From Pezizomycotina sp. ARF18 (taxonomy: Eukaryota > Ascomycota), in NCBI GenBank assembly GCA_002224055.1, contig AZLU01000027.1, positions 217,830 to 281,829 on the forward strand: 64,000 bases of DNA, in the 5' to 3' direction. The translations under genes and the position numbers were made by a program. The notes under the pieces were generated by a model, which had not been told where the DNA came from, made no database searches, and was given only the letters and a program-made list of their open reading frames with translations. Below are positions 36,464 to 47,711 of this stretch, one piece after another; position 1 is the first letter of the stretch, and each line of letters starts with the position of its first letter.

Positions 36464-38216
36464 TCATATATACGCGGGTTCTGGATATTGCCCCATTACC
36501 AAAGCCTTTGTGGAAGCCTTCCCGCCATCGGCGCCAATATCTTTAAGCGTCGTTTCTTTCATCTACCTCGGCACTATATATGGAATAAATGAAATGCGTT
36601 AGTGCTCCAAGTGAAAAAGAAGCAATTAGCTTGAGAAGGCCCCAACTTACACATGGAGGAACCCCATAACCGTCGACTCCGCGAGCACGTCCTGCGATTC
36701 GTCCGGGTGAGCGTTCAGGACGGCGAGCAGGCAGTTCTCCAGCTGGCTGAAACCTCGACCTTCTCCAGGAGCAAGTTTCTCGTCGTCCTCGTGACCGATC
36801 GGCAGGACGGACAGGTTGATCGAAGCGGAGGCTGCTTCCCTGGTCTGGTACACGGAGAACGAGCCCATGTCTACCGTGACGGTCGAGGGGCTCAGGGCGC
36901 GCTTCGGCTCGCCGAAGAAGTACTTCTTGATCGACGACTGCTGGAGCTGCCGCATGTACGCCTCGTCTCGGTCGACGCAGCCGCCGGATTTGTTGAGCTT
37001 TACGACGGCCAGATTGGACTGGAAGCGGCGCTGCATGTCGCTGTAGAGCCTTTCCGACCCGAGGACGACCATTACGTCCACTATTGTGCGCAATAGATGT
37101 GATACGTTAGAAAAAGGGGATAAGATTTGCGGCCTTGTGTGGTGATGTACCAGAAAGTTCAGCGACGATATGCTGTATCATTTCGTATCCAGTAGTCTGG
37201 TTCGTCAAGCCCGATGTATCTATTATAAGCCCAGAATGACGAGCTATGAAAAAGGCAAGTTACGTCAGAATGAGCTTTCCAAATTGTCTTTACCGCGTAT
37301 ATATCGCATCTATAGTAGCAATTGGGAAATATTTACCATCCTTATCCTCCCGAGCTCGAGTTGACTGCGAGCGCAAGCCTCATACGATCTTCTTATACAG
37401 ATTAGAATTCCTGTCCGGCGTTTCGGAGCCGAAAAAGTATACTAGCGGCAGCTTCACAGGTACCTGCTAGGCCGCTCGTCGGGCTGGAACCGAACCCTTC
37501 CTCAACATCCATGATCGTCGCAAAGTTCGTCGCGGTAAGGGTGCCGGGTACGCTGAGCACCCTTCCTTAGGATCTAGGTTGATAACCGTAGGTTTCCTCC
37601 CCTGCCGTACCGCGTAGCCCGTGAGGATCTTGACCAGCGACGTTTTACCCGCGTTCTCGGACCCACTATCATCACCCTCGGCCCCTCCCGCCGCGCCGCC
37701 CCTGCCCCTTGGTTTTCCTGCGCCGCTTTTATGCGCGCTTTCTCCAGCGCGAAGTGGAGGTTGACGTACGAGTCCATCGGCGTTTCGTCGGACGTGTACT
37801 CCGACCCAACCTGGCCCGAAACTTCAAGCTTGCAGCCGTTCCACGTGTATACTGCGGCTTTCGCGCCGGTGAACGAGAACGGTTGGTTCAGGACCAGTTC
37901 CGTGCCGAAAATCTCTGCTGAGCCGGAGAGGAGCTACAGAAAAGTCCTTTGTTAGCGCATAAACTAAGTGGTCGCAATTGATGCCGGGGATTTGGTCGTG
38001 GAAATTGTACCTTCACGTTCGCCGTGGATCCGAAGTGGACTTCAAAACCGCCATTCCTCGCCGGCCTTAAGTTCGCGCGACAGGATGCCGTCATCCTCCT
38101 TTTCGAGAGTAAATAAATCATTGTTAGTCAGTTTGAAAATGAACGAATTGAAGCAAATTTCGAGAAATGCTCTAACATACGCTGGGAGCGGTGAGCTGTA
38201 AACCGGGTACCGCCAT
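36464..38216 (-). CDS. CLP1: mRNA cleavage and polyadenylation factor Clp1
   Basis: Clp1 is a P-loop protein of the pre-mRNA cleavage and polyadenylation machinery, related to polynucleotide kinases (family knowledge). The start MAVPGLQLTAPS is followed by a short intron. The N-terminal domain shows ARNGGFEVHFGSTANVK, GTELVLNQPFSFTGAKAAVYTW and ETPMDSYVNLHFALEKARI. The Walker A motif ENAGKTSLVKILTGYAVRQG is read near 37600-37665 with one base missing. Next come FFGSETPDRN, GLIIDTSGLTNQTTGYEMI, VVLGSERLYSDMQRRF and the C-terminal domain with LAVLNAHPDESQDVLAEST, LKILAPMAGRLP and ALVMGQYPEPAYI-stop. At least four introns are present. Frame breaks lie near 37660, 37560, 37450 and 36540. Confidence 0.93.
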
Positions 38217-39103
38217 CAATGCTTTCCCTTTCGCCTTCTAAATATAACAAAAAGGATTGAACAAAGAGGACCCAAGTCGTTCGAATTCTGTTGTTCTTGT
38301 AAAGCCGGACTTTTGATTTTCCGAACTAGATCCCGGAATAATTACTTTAAGAGCGCGTGGTGAATTGGGCGTGCAATCTCTCAGCGTATTTTGAGCACAG
38401 AATTATTTCTTGTAATTTTGAGGAAGATAGAGAGAATACGATACGTCGTTGAAAGATGAAGAGGCATGTATTGGAAGTGGGCCGATCTGGAATAGAGTAG
38501 GATAGTTCTCGGTGTATCCAGGCTAAATAAGTAGACCTCACAATATATTTATCCCATCTTCCCAGAGTTAAACACAAGGTAAAATATTTCTACGGCACAA
38601 CAGTCTTCAAATGCAATATCGCTACTTAAGTAGATATAGATGGAGCAGGATATCTCTTGCTTGAATTGGTTGACCTAAGAAAGGCTCCTATACTGCCAGT
38701 AATTGTAATTTCAAAATCTCCAATAATAGTAATGTGCTTTTCTGTTTTCTTTAAAAAGAGGTAAAATATTATCCACAAGAAGTTGTAAAGTCAAGGAAAT
38801 AAAAATAGGAAATAAAAAAAAGGCCAACGCTCCTCTCCTTCCATCCCCCCAAAATAAAACTACTGAGCAAAAACAGTTGTCGAAATTTCCAGGTATCAAA
38901 TATAAATTAGGCACGTAAATAGCTTCGCTAAGCTAATCGGTGGGTAAGACGTAGCTGACTGAGATAGTAACGTAAGGAGATATAAACCGCATTCTTTGTC
39001 TCTCGGTTTTTTCTAAGGTATTGAGCAACGGCCTCGTTGTTGTTGTCGCGACATATGAGTTTCCCTGTTGCGAGCGCCTTAAAGCCGAAACTCCACCCTC
39101 GGC
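38217..39103. other. intergenic region CLP1 / TVP15
   Basis: Nearly 900 bp without a recognised gene lie between two genes on the minus strand. It holds the CLP1 promoter and TVP15 3' region. Short open frames here lack family features. Confidence 0.45.
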
Positions 39104-40096
39104 TTAGACTTGGTCGCCGCTATCCCACAGCATCCTACAGTAGTAAATGATAATTAGCGAAGGAAACCCTGATGGAAGTATGCTTAAGATCCTTTACATA
39201 CCTCATGTTCTGGGGTGGTTCAATCTGTGGTACAAACTCGAGTACACCTAAGAGACAAGATGAACATGTTAGATTTGGCCCAGCTCTGAAATAATACGTT
39301 ACGAATCAGGCCAACCACTTACAGTAGACGAGACCGACGATACCGACGATAGACCCGGCGATTATTCTGAGTACGCCGTCATGGAGTAGAATGGAACCGA
39401 CGAAAATATAGACTTAAATAAATTAGCGGTTAGCGAGCTTATGCACTCGGGACCAAACGAAAATCTTAAAGAAATGAAGATACAATAAAAAAGAGAGAAA
39501 GAAAGAAAAGGAGCAGGGGTGCAGGCCTTAAAGAACGTACAGATACACGACCGATGAAGGAGAACATGAAAGTCGCATATCGGCTGACGACAGGCGGGAT
39601 TTGGAATTCTACATTTTTCCAAAGGTGAAGAGTTAGCACAAGAGTCTGCTGGGATCGCGCGTAGTTGTGGCGGCTTAACTAAGAAGAACTCTTAAAAGGG
39701 ACGACATCGACAAAGGGGTCGAGGGGTTTAACCAAGTAGTGCAGTCGCAATGCCAAAGAGATAACGTAGCATCCGATGATTATAGGTTGACTGTATTATG
39801 GCGAAAGGAGAAATAGCGTAAGCACTCGTAGCCCTTTCTTAGTGCGATAGCCAGAAAGTAAAGGAATAGGAACGGGGTTGAGATCCGACATACAATCCTA
39901 GGGGGAAGAACTGGCTGATACCGCCGAGCACCATTATAACACCAACTGCCAGATTGACGAGCCGGCTAGAAGGAGTTTTATCATCGCGTTAGTTTTTCTC
40001 TATTTCTAAAAGGCGTGCGCTCCTCTAAACTGGAGACGAGAGCGAGAGCGAGAGAGCGGGGGAGGGATGAACGCACAAAGCTTCCGAGTAATCCAT
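39104..40096 (-). CDS. TVP15: Golgi membrane protein Tvp15 (COPI-associated family)
   Basis: Tvp15 is a small four-helix Golgi membrane protein found with Tlg2-containing vesicles (family knowledge). The first exon MDYSEAL is followed by an intron that includes the stretch around 39970-40073. Then comes FRLVNLAVGVIMVLGGISQFF, a first membrane helix, followed by IIIGCYVI-like and VSRYATFMFSFIG segments, a helix with VYIFVGSILLHDGVLRIIAG, SIVGIVGLVYCVLEFVPQIE and PPQNM. The last exon reads RMLWDSGDQV-stop. Every exon is short and the introns are small (five or more), including one near 39415-39540. The order of hydrophobic segments fits the family. Confidence 0.85.
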
Positions 40097-40251
40097 GGTT
40101 GAGAGATGTAGCTGGGATTCACAAGATCGAGTGCGTATATTCAGTTGTAGATGAGATCGAAGGTCGCGTGGAAGATAAGCGACTTAAGGGCGTGAATGTG
40201 AGTGTAGAAAGTGGTTCCGTGAAGTTAGGGTTGTTGGTGTTGGTGATGTGT

Positions 40252-40289
<38 letters not shown>

Positions 40290-41111
40290 TTATAGTTGGT
40301 GTCCCGGGGTCGGCAAGGATCTACCTAACGCTGAAAAAAAAAAAGAAGAAAGAAAGAAAGAAAAACGGCGATCTATACAGAGAAAAAAGGCTTCGAAACT
40401 TGGCACTCTACTCTTCTCTCTACACGCAAAAAAAATAGAAAAAGCTTGATGAGCTTCGGGGAGCTTGCACTCTGGGAGTATCGAGCTCTTCTGAGAGTAA
40501 TTCTATTAGAGGGCCTGGAACATCTAATCAACATCTAGAAGAAGGTATTCATATATATACTCGTACACTCTTCTTCCAAACTTTCTTCAATATATCCAAA
40601 GGCTGAGGGAAGCAATGCCTATATTGTTCTGGAGTTTCGGACGAGGCTTGCGGCGGTAGGACTTGCGCAGGCGCATACGTACCCACGTTTCTTGCACTGC
40701 GCAAAAAATACTAAGTGTCACATGGAGCTCTATCGATCATCCAGAGAGGGCAAAACATGGTCTTTTCTAACATGATGTTCCTAAATAGATTCAAAGCTAA
40801 ACTTTGTGCAGTGGTAGTTCACTAACATGAAATGATAGTAATCGCAAAAAAAAAAATTTTCTCTTTACAGTAGTGAACATCGAAAGCTTTTGGGAAAGAA
40901 AGAAAAAAGGAACGCCAGTTTCGCTAATAATTGTATTAGTAAATATATATAAATATATATATATTTTATAAATATATGTTTGATTAGGCACCTTATAATT
41001 CCGACATGTTCTCCTTCTCATATTCTCCCAAGCCTAAGTGATCCAAGTAAGGAAGGGATTTAGATCGAATATCGAGGTTGCGCAAGCCCCGCAAAGTTTT
41101 TGGATCGCCGT
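40097..41111. other. intergenic region TVP15 / HUB1, with 35-T run
   Basis: About 1 kb between two minus-strand genes. It contains the 35-T run, an A-rich purine tract (40334-40365), an AT tract near 40941-40975 and, around 40630-40700 on the minus strand, a short Arg/Lys-rich reading listed under findings. Confidence 0.5.
40254..40288 (+). repeat. poly(T) homopolymer, 35 bases
   Basis: This is an uninterrupted run of 35 T, the longest in the window, upstream of TVP15. Confidence 0.95.
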
Positions 41112-41527
41112 TCAAGCGTAGTACCTGTATAAAGGGAGAGCAACATCAGTCCTCAAACGCTGATTCAGTATATCACGGGGGAGAAATAGTATCTCTTACA
41201 GTTCGATAGAGCTCCCGTTCCCGACCTCGTAGTCGCCTAAAGTGATGTGGTCCTTGAAAACGGTGTTCCACTTCTTGAGCACGATCTTCTCGGCCGCCGT
41301 CCCGATCTGCGCCGCGAGGAGCTTCTTGAAGTCGCCTATGTGTCATCGGTTCGCACTTGACGCGGACTTCTTGCCCAGTCTGTCGTTGCTATATATTCGA
41401 ACAAAGAAGGAAGAAGGGGTTAGTTGGTGAAATAGAAGATACAATATTATTATCTAAAGCCATTTCGTGTAAAAGCGAGTCATCACATGCTATGGAAGCT
41501 ACTCGCTTACCAGGTAACTTCAATCAT
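41112..41527 (-). CDS. HUB1: ubiquitin-like splicing modifier Hub1 (UBL5)
   Basis: Hub1/UBL5 is a ubiquitin-like protein that binds spliceosomal proteins without covalent attachment (family knowledge). The 17-nt first exon (41511-41527) encodes MIEVTC. After an intron the second exon gives [51 protein letters not shown] and NGSSIEL, and the last exon adds the characteristic Tyr-Tyr pair, reading YYA-stop at 41112. The full length is about 73 codons, as in the family. Two one-base gaps (near 41362 and 41340) disturb the second exon. The first and last introns are at about 41395-41510 and 41130-41200. Confidence 0.92.
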
Positions 41528-42305
41528 ACCTCCTAATCTCCTGGGAAAACTTTAAAAAGATGTTAACTGGAGACTTTCGATATCCGTTGTCACAGTATAC
41601 AGTTAGGAGGGAAGAGAGTGTTTCTGATACGATAGATGCTCAGAAGGATGGACGCTGATTGCAGGATGACCTGGGTAAGGTGTGAGCGATACAAGAAAAG
41701 AAGGGTTGAACCGCTTAAGGCTCTGTAAGGCTCTGCTTATCGCTTGGCTCAAGGAGAGAATAAAAATTAAATTAAATTAAATTAAAAAAAAGAAGGGAGA
41801 AATAAATGCTTGGGTAGAGTAACCAGGAAAAAAAAAAAACTGTTGTATCGAGAAATAGGTCTGAGAGTTACATATAAAGTATGAGGAACTAGAATTCAGG
41901 TCTCTTTAAAAAATATTATATAAGTAAAAACACTGGTTTTTTGTAAATAGCTTCACGTTCGAAGAACTTTAGTCAAAGAGCTCGATTATTACTCCCCTCG
42001 TACTTTTATATAACCCGAAAATTTTTTTACTCAACCCCTAAGATTTTGAAATCGAGTAAAAAGCCTTAAAAACGACGTAAATACGCCGAAAAAAAAAAAA
42101 AAGGGAAAAGGTGAAATAAACGGCGGAACCACTCCAGATTCACAGTCTGGCCGTTGTGGAGTAATAAGGGCTTTTCAAAAAGATAGGTCCCGATCAAGGA
42201 AGTTGTGGCTAATTTGGCTGTTTTGGAGTATTAAGCGAAATTGATAGATACTGTATGAGGGGTTTTCAATATGAGTAACACCACAGCATCTTTTCTTCCT
42301 TTTCT
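41528..42305. other. intergenic region with AAATT repeat and hairpin
   Basis: No gene is recognised over about 780 bp. It has an (AATTA)-like repeat at about 41766-41786, an A run at 42090-42103 and a strong hairpin at about 42128-42162. Confidence 0.5.
41766..41786 (+). repeat. AAATT microsatellite
   Basis: About four copies of a 5-bp AT-only unit are followed by an A run. Confidence 0.8.
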
Positions 42306-44302
42306 CTAGTCGGCAATGTCCAAGTCGTAGCCGGCCTTCTTCATGTCCTCGATGGCGACCGTCAACCTGGTCACCATGGCTGCATAGCAATGTTGCCCTG
42401 GGAATACGTGGGGAGCTGCTTTTCAGTGATGAAGCCCTGCGCGTCCCTGGCCTGCTTGATGGCTGCGCAGCGATGGCTATGTCGTGCTGCGGCTTCGACG
42501 GGCCTGTGACGGCCTTGCTGGGATGGGAACGTAAAGACCCACGGTGCAAGCCGACGTGTACCAGCTGGCAACCTGCTTCTGCAGGTATACCGCCCGAGGA
42601 CCCGCCTTGTTCATATCCCCGCTGTTCTTGACCCTGTCCGCCTCGTCAGTCATGACGAAGTGGCTCTGGCAAATCTTGCCCTGATACACAGCCCCTAGCT
42701 TGGAGAAGATGAGGATGCCGGATACCGTCCCGTGCGTTCTCCCAAGGTGCTTCGCGTTTACCTCCACCCTCGCATCCGACTCAATCTCTCTAATACCTAC
42801 GATAACATGACCGCGTCCGTCTAATTCTTTGTTACCTTGGACCCTATTGTTATCCGTCACCTCGTACAACGCGTAGTCGATGCATTCGACACTATTGGTG
42901 CCGGGAACAGGCATGGGCTCCTTCTTAGCCAAGCTTAGCTTGGCAAAGACGCGTCGTTGATGCTACTGGATAAGTGCTTGGTTTGTTTCTCCATCTCCTC
43001 TAGGTCTCGGAGGCTGTCCTCGGCCCACTCGAGCTCCCTCTTCTTCGTTCTAGACGTGGGGTCCTTAAGAAATTCGGCGTTGGCGGCGTCGTGATCCGCT
43101 TTAAAAGTAATAATATTTTCGTGAGTAATCTGCTGGGCCTTTTGAATATCGTACGGGCCGGCGACGCGACCCCTGAGCCAATGGCCGCATTCTCGAAGCC
43201 GTGTCCCGCGCTAACGTCGTAGAGGACCCCGGCAGCACCCTGAAGGAAGATCCCATGGGAAAGGCGGGTGAGCTTGCCATTCGTCTCCCACTCGGGGGTG
43301 AGGCCGACGGAATCCCCTAGGCAGATGCTCTTGTGGTATACCTCACCGTCAAACAACTCGATAACTTTCCCACTGGCAGTTACGCTTTGGAGGATGGTGT
43401 CGATGTGTCTGTAATCCGAGTAGATCGCGGTGTCTTCCCCATGATGTCGTCCTCGCTTGCCTTGAAGAGGAGGAGCAAGACCTGTCCGATCGTGGACTGG
43501 CATGCCGTGGCCAGGGCGTCGTCTGAGGTTGACATGTTTCCGGTCGTGAACACCGAGGACGACGGAAGGAACTTCAACCTGGGGCTGGCCTTCCTACGTT
43601 GGACGAACGTGGTGCCGAAGAAGACGAAGTACGGTTCCCGGTCGAGGACCTGGCATAATTGCCCCGAGATCTCCTCGTTGTAAACATGGGCGAAAGGCGA
43701 ATCAAACAGAACGGCGCGGAACTCTTCAAATTCTGAGGCTGCTCGTCCTCCACGGTCTCGGAGTCCGTGTCAGAAACGATCTCGGAGAGAAATGGGAGCT
43801 CAGGAAGGTCGCCAACATGCGGTTCCTCCATCGCGCTAACTGGTGGTACCCCTGCGGCCGCGCTCTTTGATCTCGCGCATGGTGCCGAGGTTGACGCGTC
43901 CCCGGCTCCAGCTGGCTTCCTGATGTGCCAGGAGATTCCTATAAAGTTGATATATATCGGCGAGCGTATCAAGGTTTCGTGTTCGATAACCTTCGCCTCC
44001 TCGAACTCCTTCCAGCTCGTCCAGATAGGACTTCGAGCACTCCTTGCCGGCGGCCTCGTAGATGACGACGGCCTTCTAGAGCTCACCGACGAGGTTATAT
44101 ACGATGACTTTGGTGACGGCCCTCAGCTCGCCGACCCAGAGCTCCGGCGAGAGGGCATCCCAACGGATCTCATTGAGGTCCGGGAGGTCGATAGCCCTGA
44201 TGGCTTGGACGGGGAGCTCTCAGAGATGGCGAGGCTCTGCGATCGGATTGGTGGGAAAGAGCGTAGCGGTGGGTGGCGGCCCTCTTTGTGACGGTCCGTC
44301 AT
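42306..44302 (-). CDS. fungus-specific protein with trypsin-like fold hallmarks (putative)
   Basis: I do not recognise a named gene. The N-terminal half starts MTDRHKEGRHPP, with EIRWDALSPELWVGELRAV, KSYLDELE and EHETLIRSPIYINFIGISW. The C-terminal half shows the order of a chymotrypsin-like fold: GIFLQGAAGVLYDVSAGHGFEN, with a His at 43201-43203; SVECIDYALYEV, with an Asp at 42876-42878; then AKHLGRTHGTVSGIL at about 42730-42760, a motif I associate with fungal trypsin-like proteins. Around 42590-42605 the assembled frame reads AGPRAVYL where a GDSG would be expected. It ends EDMKKAGYDLDIAD-stop. No signal peptide is seen, so it is probably intracellular. The family, activity and catalytic Ser are inference; frame breaks are many (about 44170, 44060, 43730, 43400, 43100, 42590, 42400). 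Confidence 0.5.
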
Positions 44303-44428
44303 GGTTGGAAAGTGATGTGGAATGTCGACGCTATACTAGAAATGACACCGATACAATGTGACGGGGTAGGAGAGGGGAAAAGTTATATAAATTTATATTT
44401 ATAAAATGGAGTATCTCGACGATAGCAG

Positions 44429-44463
<35 letters not shown>

Positions 44464-44703
44464 CTTTTACTCCTCCCCAGCATTGTAAAAAGCCAAAGAG
44501 AAACTCCATGTTTTAATCTCCAACAACAAAGACTCTATTCCCTTTTCCTGCATTTTCTTTGACTTCCGCCGATGCATTCTACAAAAATATTTAGTTGAGG
44601 GACGGAAAAATTGTTTGAGATTATTCTTAAGTAATTGGAACTACAGCAAGCCTTTTCCTTTTTCTTTTTTTTTTTTTTTTTGGTTTTTTGTATCTCTTTT
44701 GTT
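44303..44703. other. intergenic region with long T runs
   Basis: About 400 bp hold T runs at about 44432-44459 and 44667-44680 and no recognised gene. Confidence 0.5.
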
Positions 44704-45433
44704 CTTTAACTACACAAGTACTCAGCTCCGAGGTATCATCAATTGATTCTTTGGAAGTATTTGAACCTCATATGTCTCAAGAAGCCCTCCTTTGGACATA
44801 CAAGCCATCGCGCCCCAGGAAGTAAGAACCTGAATGAAAATCATCCATTTTTGTGTTCTTCCGCTTGATATCAAGAGCCTACGGCTGACTCTTCCTAATC
44901 TTGGTTCATCAATAGTAAAATATCTCACCGAAGGAGGCCGTTGCCTCAAACCCCAAGGCCGGCTTCCCATCAGTCCCGAAGCTTAGGAATCCTAATATTC
45001 CTTAATTTCGTAAGACCAGGACGGCTGAGTATGCCAGCTCGTCCTCCCTAACCCCAGGAGGGGTTGGAGACGGTCAAGAAGGGCAGACTCACGATACCGG
45101 TGGAAGTGTGAATGCAGCTGGACTCAAGAAAGAAAGTAGTCAAGAAGGAAGGGCTCACGGTCCTGCTGGTGGAAGTTTGATTGCAACCGGGCTCGAGAAA
45201 GAAGACGACAAGGCTGTTGAGGAACTACATGAACAACATGGAGAGTTGATATTGATGGGCTGCGCATAGACGAGGCCCGAATGCCGGATTACATCGGACT
45301 AATAGGGAGATCTCCTGGACACACTGGCCGCGTCTTCGCGTCGGCATTGAAACTGGAAGACAGGACGGAAGACAGCCCGCTTGGGAAAAGCTCGACGCCG
45401 CGAGAGGATGGCGTTGCCAAGCAGCTTCACTAA
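44704..45433 (+). CDS. unrecognised coding fragment with a tandem 21/22-residue repeat
   Basis: Several overlapping open stretches on the plus strand look protein-like but no family is recognised. In order they read TTQVLSSEVSSIDSLEVFEP, MSQEALLWTYKPSRPRK, a possible intron starting GTAAGA at about 44820, SLRLTLPNLGSSIVKYLTEG, a stop-free stretch of 87 codons (about 45007-45268) and then DGLRIDEARMPDYIGLIG and HTGRVFASALKLEDRTED before TAA at 45431. The middle stretch contains two adjacent copies of a repeat (45072-45134 and 45138-45203) of the form QEG.. H..GGS..A.GL.KE. At least two one-base shifts are needed to join the parts, and the start is unknown. It may be a broken or fast-evolving accessory gene. 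Confidence 0.35.
45072..45203 (+). repeat. tandem 63/66-bp coding repeat, two copies
   Basis: Copy 1 (45072-45134) and copy 2 (45138-45203) begin GTCAAGAAGG / GTCAAGAAGGAAGG and both end with a Gly-Leu-Lys/Glu-Lys-Glu codon set. They are diverged in DNA but keep the protein pattern, which suggests old duplication under selection. Confidence 0.7.
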
Positions 45434-47551
45434 ATGAGTGTTATTTATCCAGTACCTGGCTACGCTTGTGCTACTGCTAACAACTCCAACTTACAGAGTT
45501 TACGTCGAGGTTCTCTTTTTTGGGCGAGCTTCTCGATACCTCATCGAAGTACGAGATGGGTCCCTTGACTGTTACGAAGGGGGAAGAAGAAGAAGCAAAA
45601 GAAGAAGAATAATCAACCCGGAGGTGTTCCGAAGGCCGAAGAGCTATCCCATACTAGTAACCCATAAGCGAGCATGGAAAAAATAAGCGGAAGGAGAGCA
45701 AGGAACTGAAAGTATTTTGCCACCGCCTTTAGTGCATTCGCTATGACATCGCGTCAACAGTTTCTAAAGGAAGCTCTAGTCGCACTTTACCAAAAGCACG
45801 CTGGTGAGCTTGTTATACACCCTCTAATACGCGCGACAATCCGCGTTGCTTGTCCAGCACTTTTCCTTCTTACGAGGTGTATATAAATTCGAGTTGCGTC
45901 CAGTCGCTTATTGTTTTAACTGAGATTCAATTGAGGATTTATGGGCCGACTCTGGTTCGCAAGATACCAACCTCTGCGGCGTCGGTAATAAACTTGGAGT
46001 ACCACCCGTTGGTCAAGCAAAGACGGGGAGTCAAGCAGAAGGAGAGTACATTCAACGATACCACTAATCTTCGTCATTGAAATGTAACCTAACGGCAATG
46101 AAAACCAGCTTTATCGAGGTGCTAGCTTGTCTTTACAACGTCGAACTGTTGAGCTTCGAGAATGGGCTCCCCGGACAGCCCGCAAATTGGAGATTAGGCC
46201 TACGCTTGCGACGGTGATGGAAGGACATCAAAATGACCTTGGCCTAGATTGTCTCACCAAAGGCATCTAGCTGTCCACATATATAGGACGTTATATAAGA
46301 TGGACTGACAATGGGAACATATTATGGGGAAGCTTTTAAAAAGTAAAACGCAGCATGGAAGGATGGCTCGGTTTATGAGCGATAATCTCATCTTAATTTC
46401 AAGGTTCGAAGCAGAAATTAATAAGGATAACGCCATAATGGGTTTGTGTTCCACTGTATCAACCTATCAACCCAAACTTAGCACTCCAGAAAAAAAAAAA
46501 ATACCGCCCACTTACAAGATCAAGAACGGAAAATTTTGGACCTCTAGTAAAAAAGGTCTGGTCACGAGACCAAGCAGACATGTAATAGGGGTTTTTTCCT
46601 TCCTATTTATTTTTAAAGTTGCTGTAATAAAACTTGAATCTATCCACCATTCTCATCGATGGCCATACTCACCTCTTTCTTTACTGATAGTTCAGCCCAA
46701 AAGGACGGAAAAATCTGCCCCCAACATTCGTTTGCCCTACGTTGATAGGCGTTATGCCGTGCTTCCCCGGTAGCTTTACCACCTGCGTGATAGTATAATT
46801 TCTACTAATAGCTCCGGGTAGGTATATACGCAGTACTCGTTTCGATCATTCATACAATTTACTCGTCGTTCGTCCCTCCATCCGAAGGCACAAAGGGAGA
46901 GCTATGGTTCGTGGACTGGTTGCACTCCGCTGGATGGGATTATAGATCGTTATATCCCATGATATGACATGATATGAAGAGAGAGCTTATCACCAAGCTA
47001 TTCCAACGGGTCAATCCAGGCTGCGTCGTAGGTACGCGATGGGCAATATAGGAAATTTAAAGTTTGCCACCGACGAAGTGATTTGGAAAGGAATGTGTGA
47101 ACATATGGGTGCAGCTTAGTCTTGCCATGAGTGCAAAAATTGCATGCCAAAAGGCAGTTGCAACGGCGCGACGATGACAATTTGCCGCCTTTGTATTTAA
47201 TATTTACTTGCAACAACACGACGATGAAGGTTTTGTCAGTCTGCTATACTTGCATACGGATGTTTTGGTTACAAATCATGACGATGATGACGATATTAAT
47301 AGTGTTTGCTGTGGCACAATGGATTTGATGTTGTCCGGGTAATAATGGTTCCTGCCACCAATGATCGATAGATGAAACAGGTAACGTCATGCGTATGTAG
47401 CTAATAGAGCATTTTGGCCTAAACTATTTGAGGCACAACACAACGTACTTAAGTACATGCAGTACCAAAAATACTTGGAAAAAGAAGTTATCAAAGTTAT
47501 AATAACAAAGGTAGATTATATATATATTACCCGCCGACGAATGTCTAAAAT

Positions 47552-47596
47552 TATTTTATTTTATTTATTTTATTTTATTTTATTTTATTTTATTTG
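47552..47596 (+). repeat. TTTTA microsatellite
   Basis: This is a run of 5-bp TTTTA units, with one shorter unit, in the gene-poor region. Confidence 0.85.
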
Positions 47597-47690
47597 CCTG
47601 TAACCGCCGCCAGCGCTAGCCGCCTTTAAAATTTATTTCCCATTTCAGACCAGGAGGGGTATACTTGGTAAATGTGGGGTAGAATATAGG

Positions 47691-47711
47691 TGTGTGTGTG
47701 TGTGTGTGTGT
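47691..47711 (+). repeat. (TG) microsatellite
   Basis: About ten uninterrupted TG units. Confidence 0.9.

Noticed and set aside
36653-37096. Plus-strand frame of 147 codons at CLP1
   Set aside because: It is antisense to the conserved Clp1 protein and shows no recognisable motif.
45000-46100. Transposon coding region (reverse transcriptase or DDE transposase)
   Set aside because: None of the protein-like pieces shows a YxDD, integrase or DDE motif, and no flanking terminal repeats were found.
46324-46773. 149-codon frame with ATG in the gene-poor region
   Set aside because: Composition is uneven with an A run and no family signal; it is mentioned only as a possible piece of an accessory gene.
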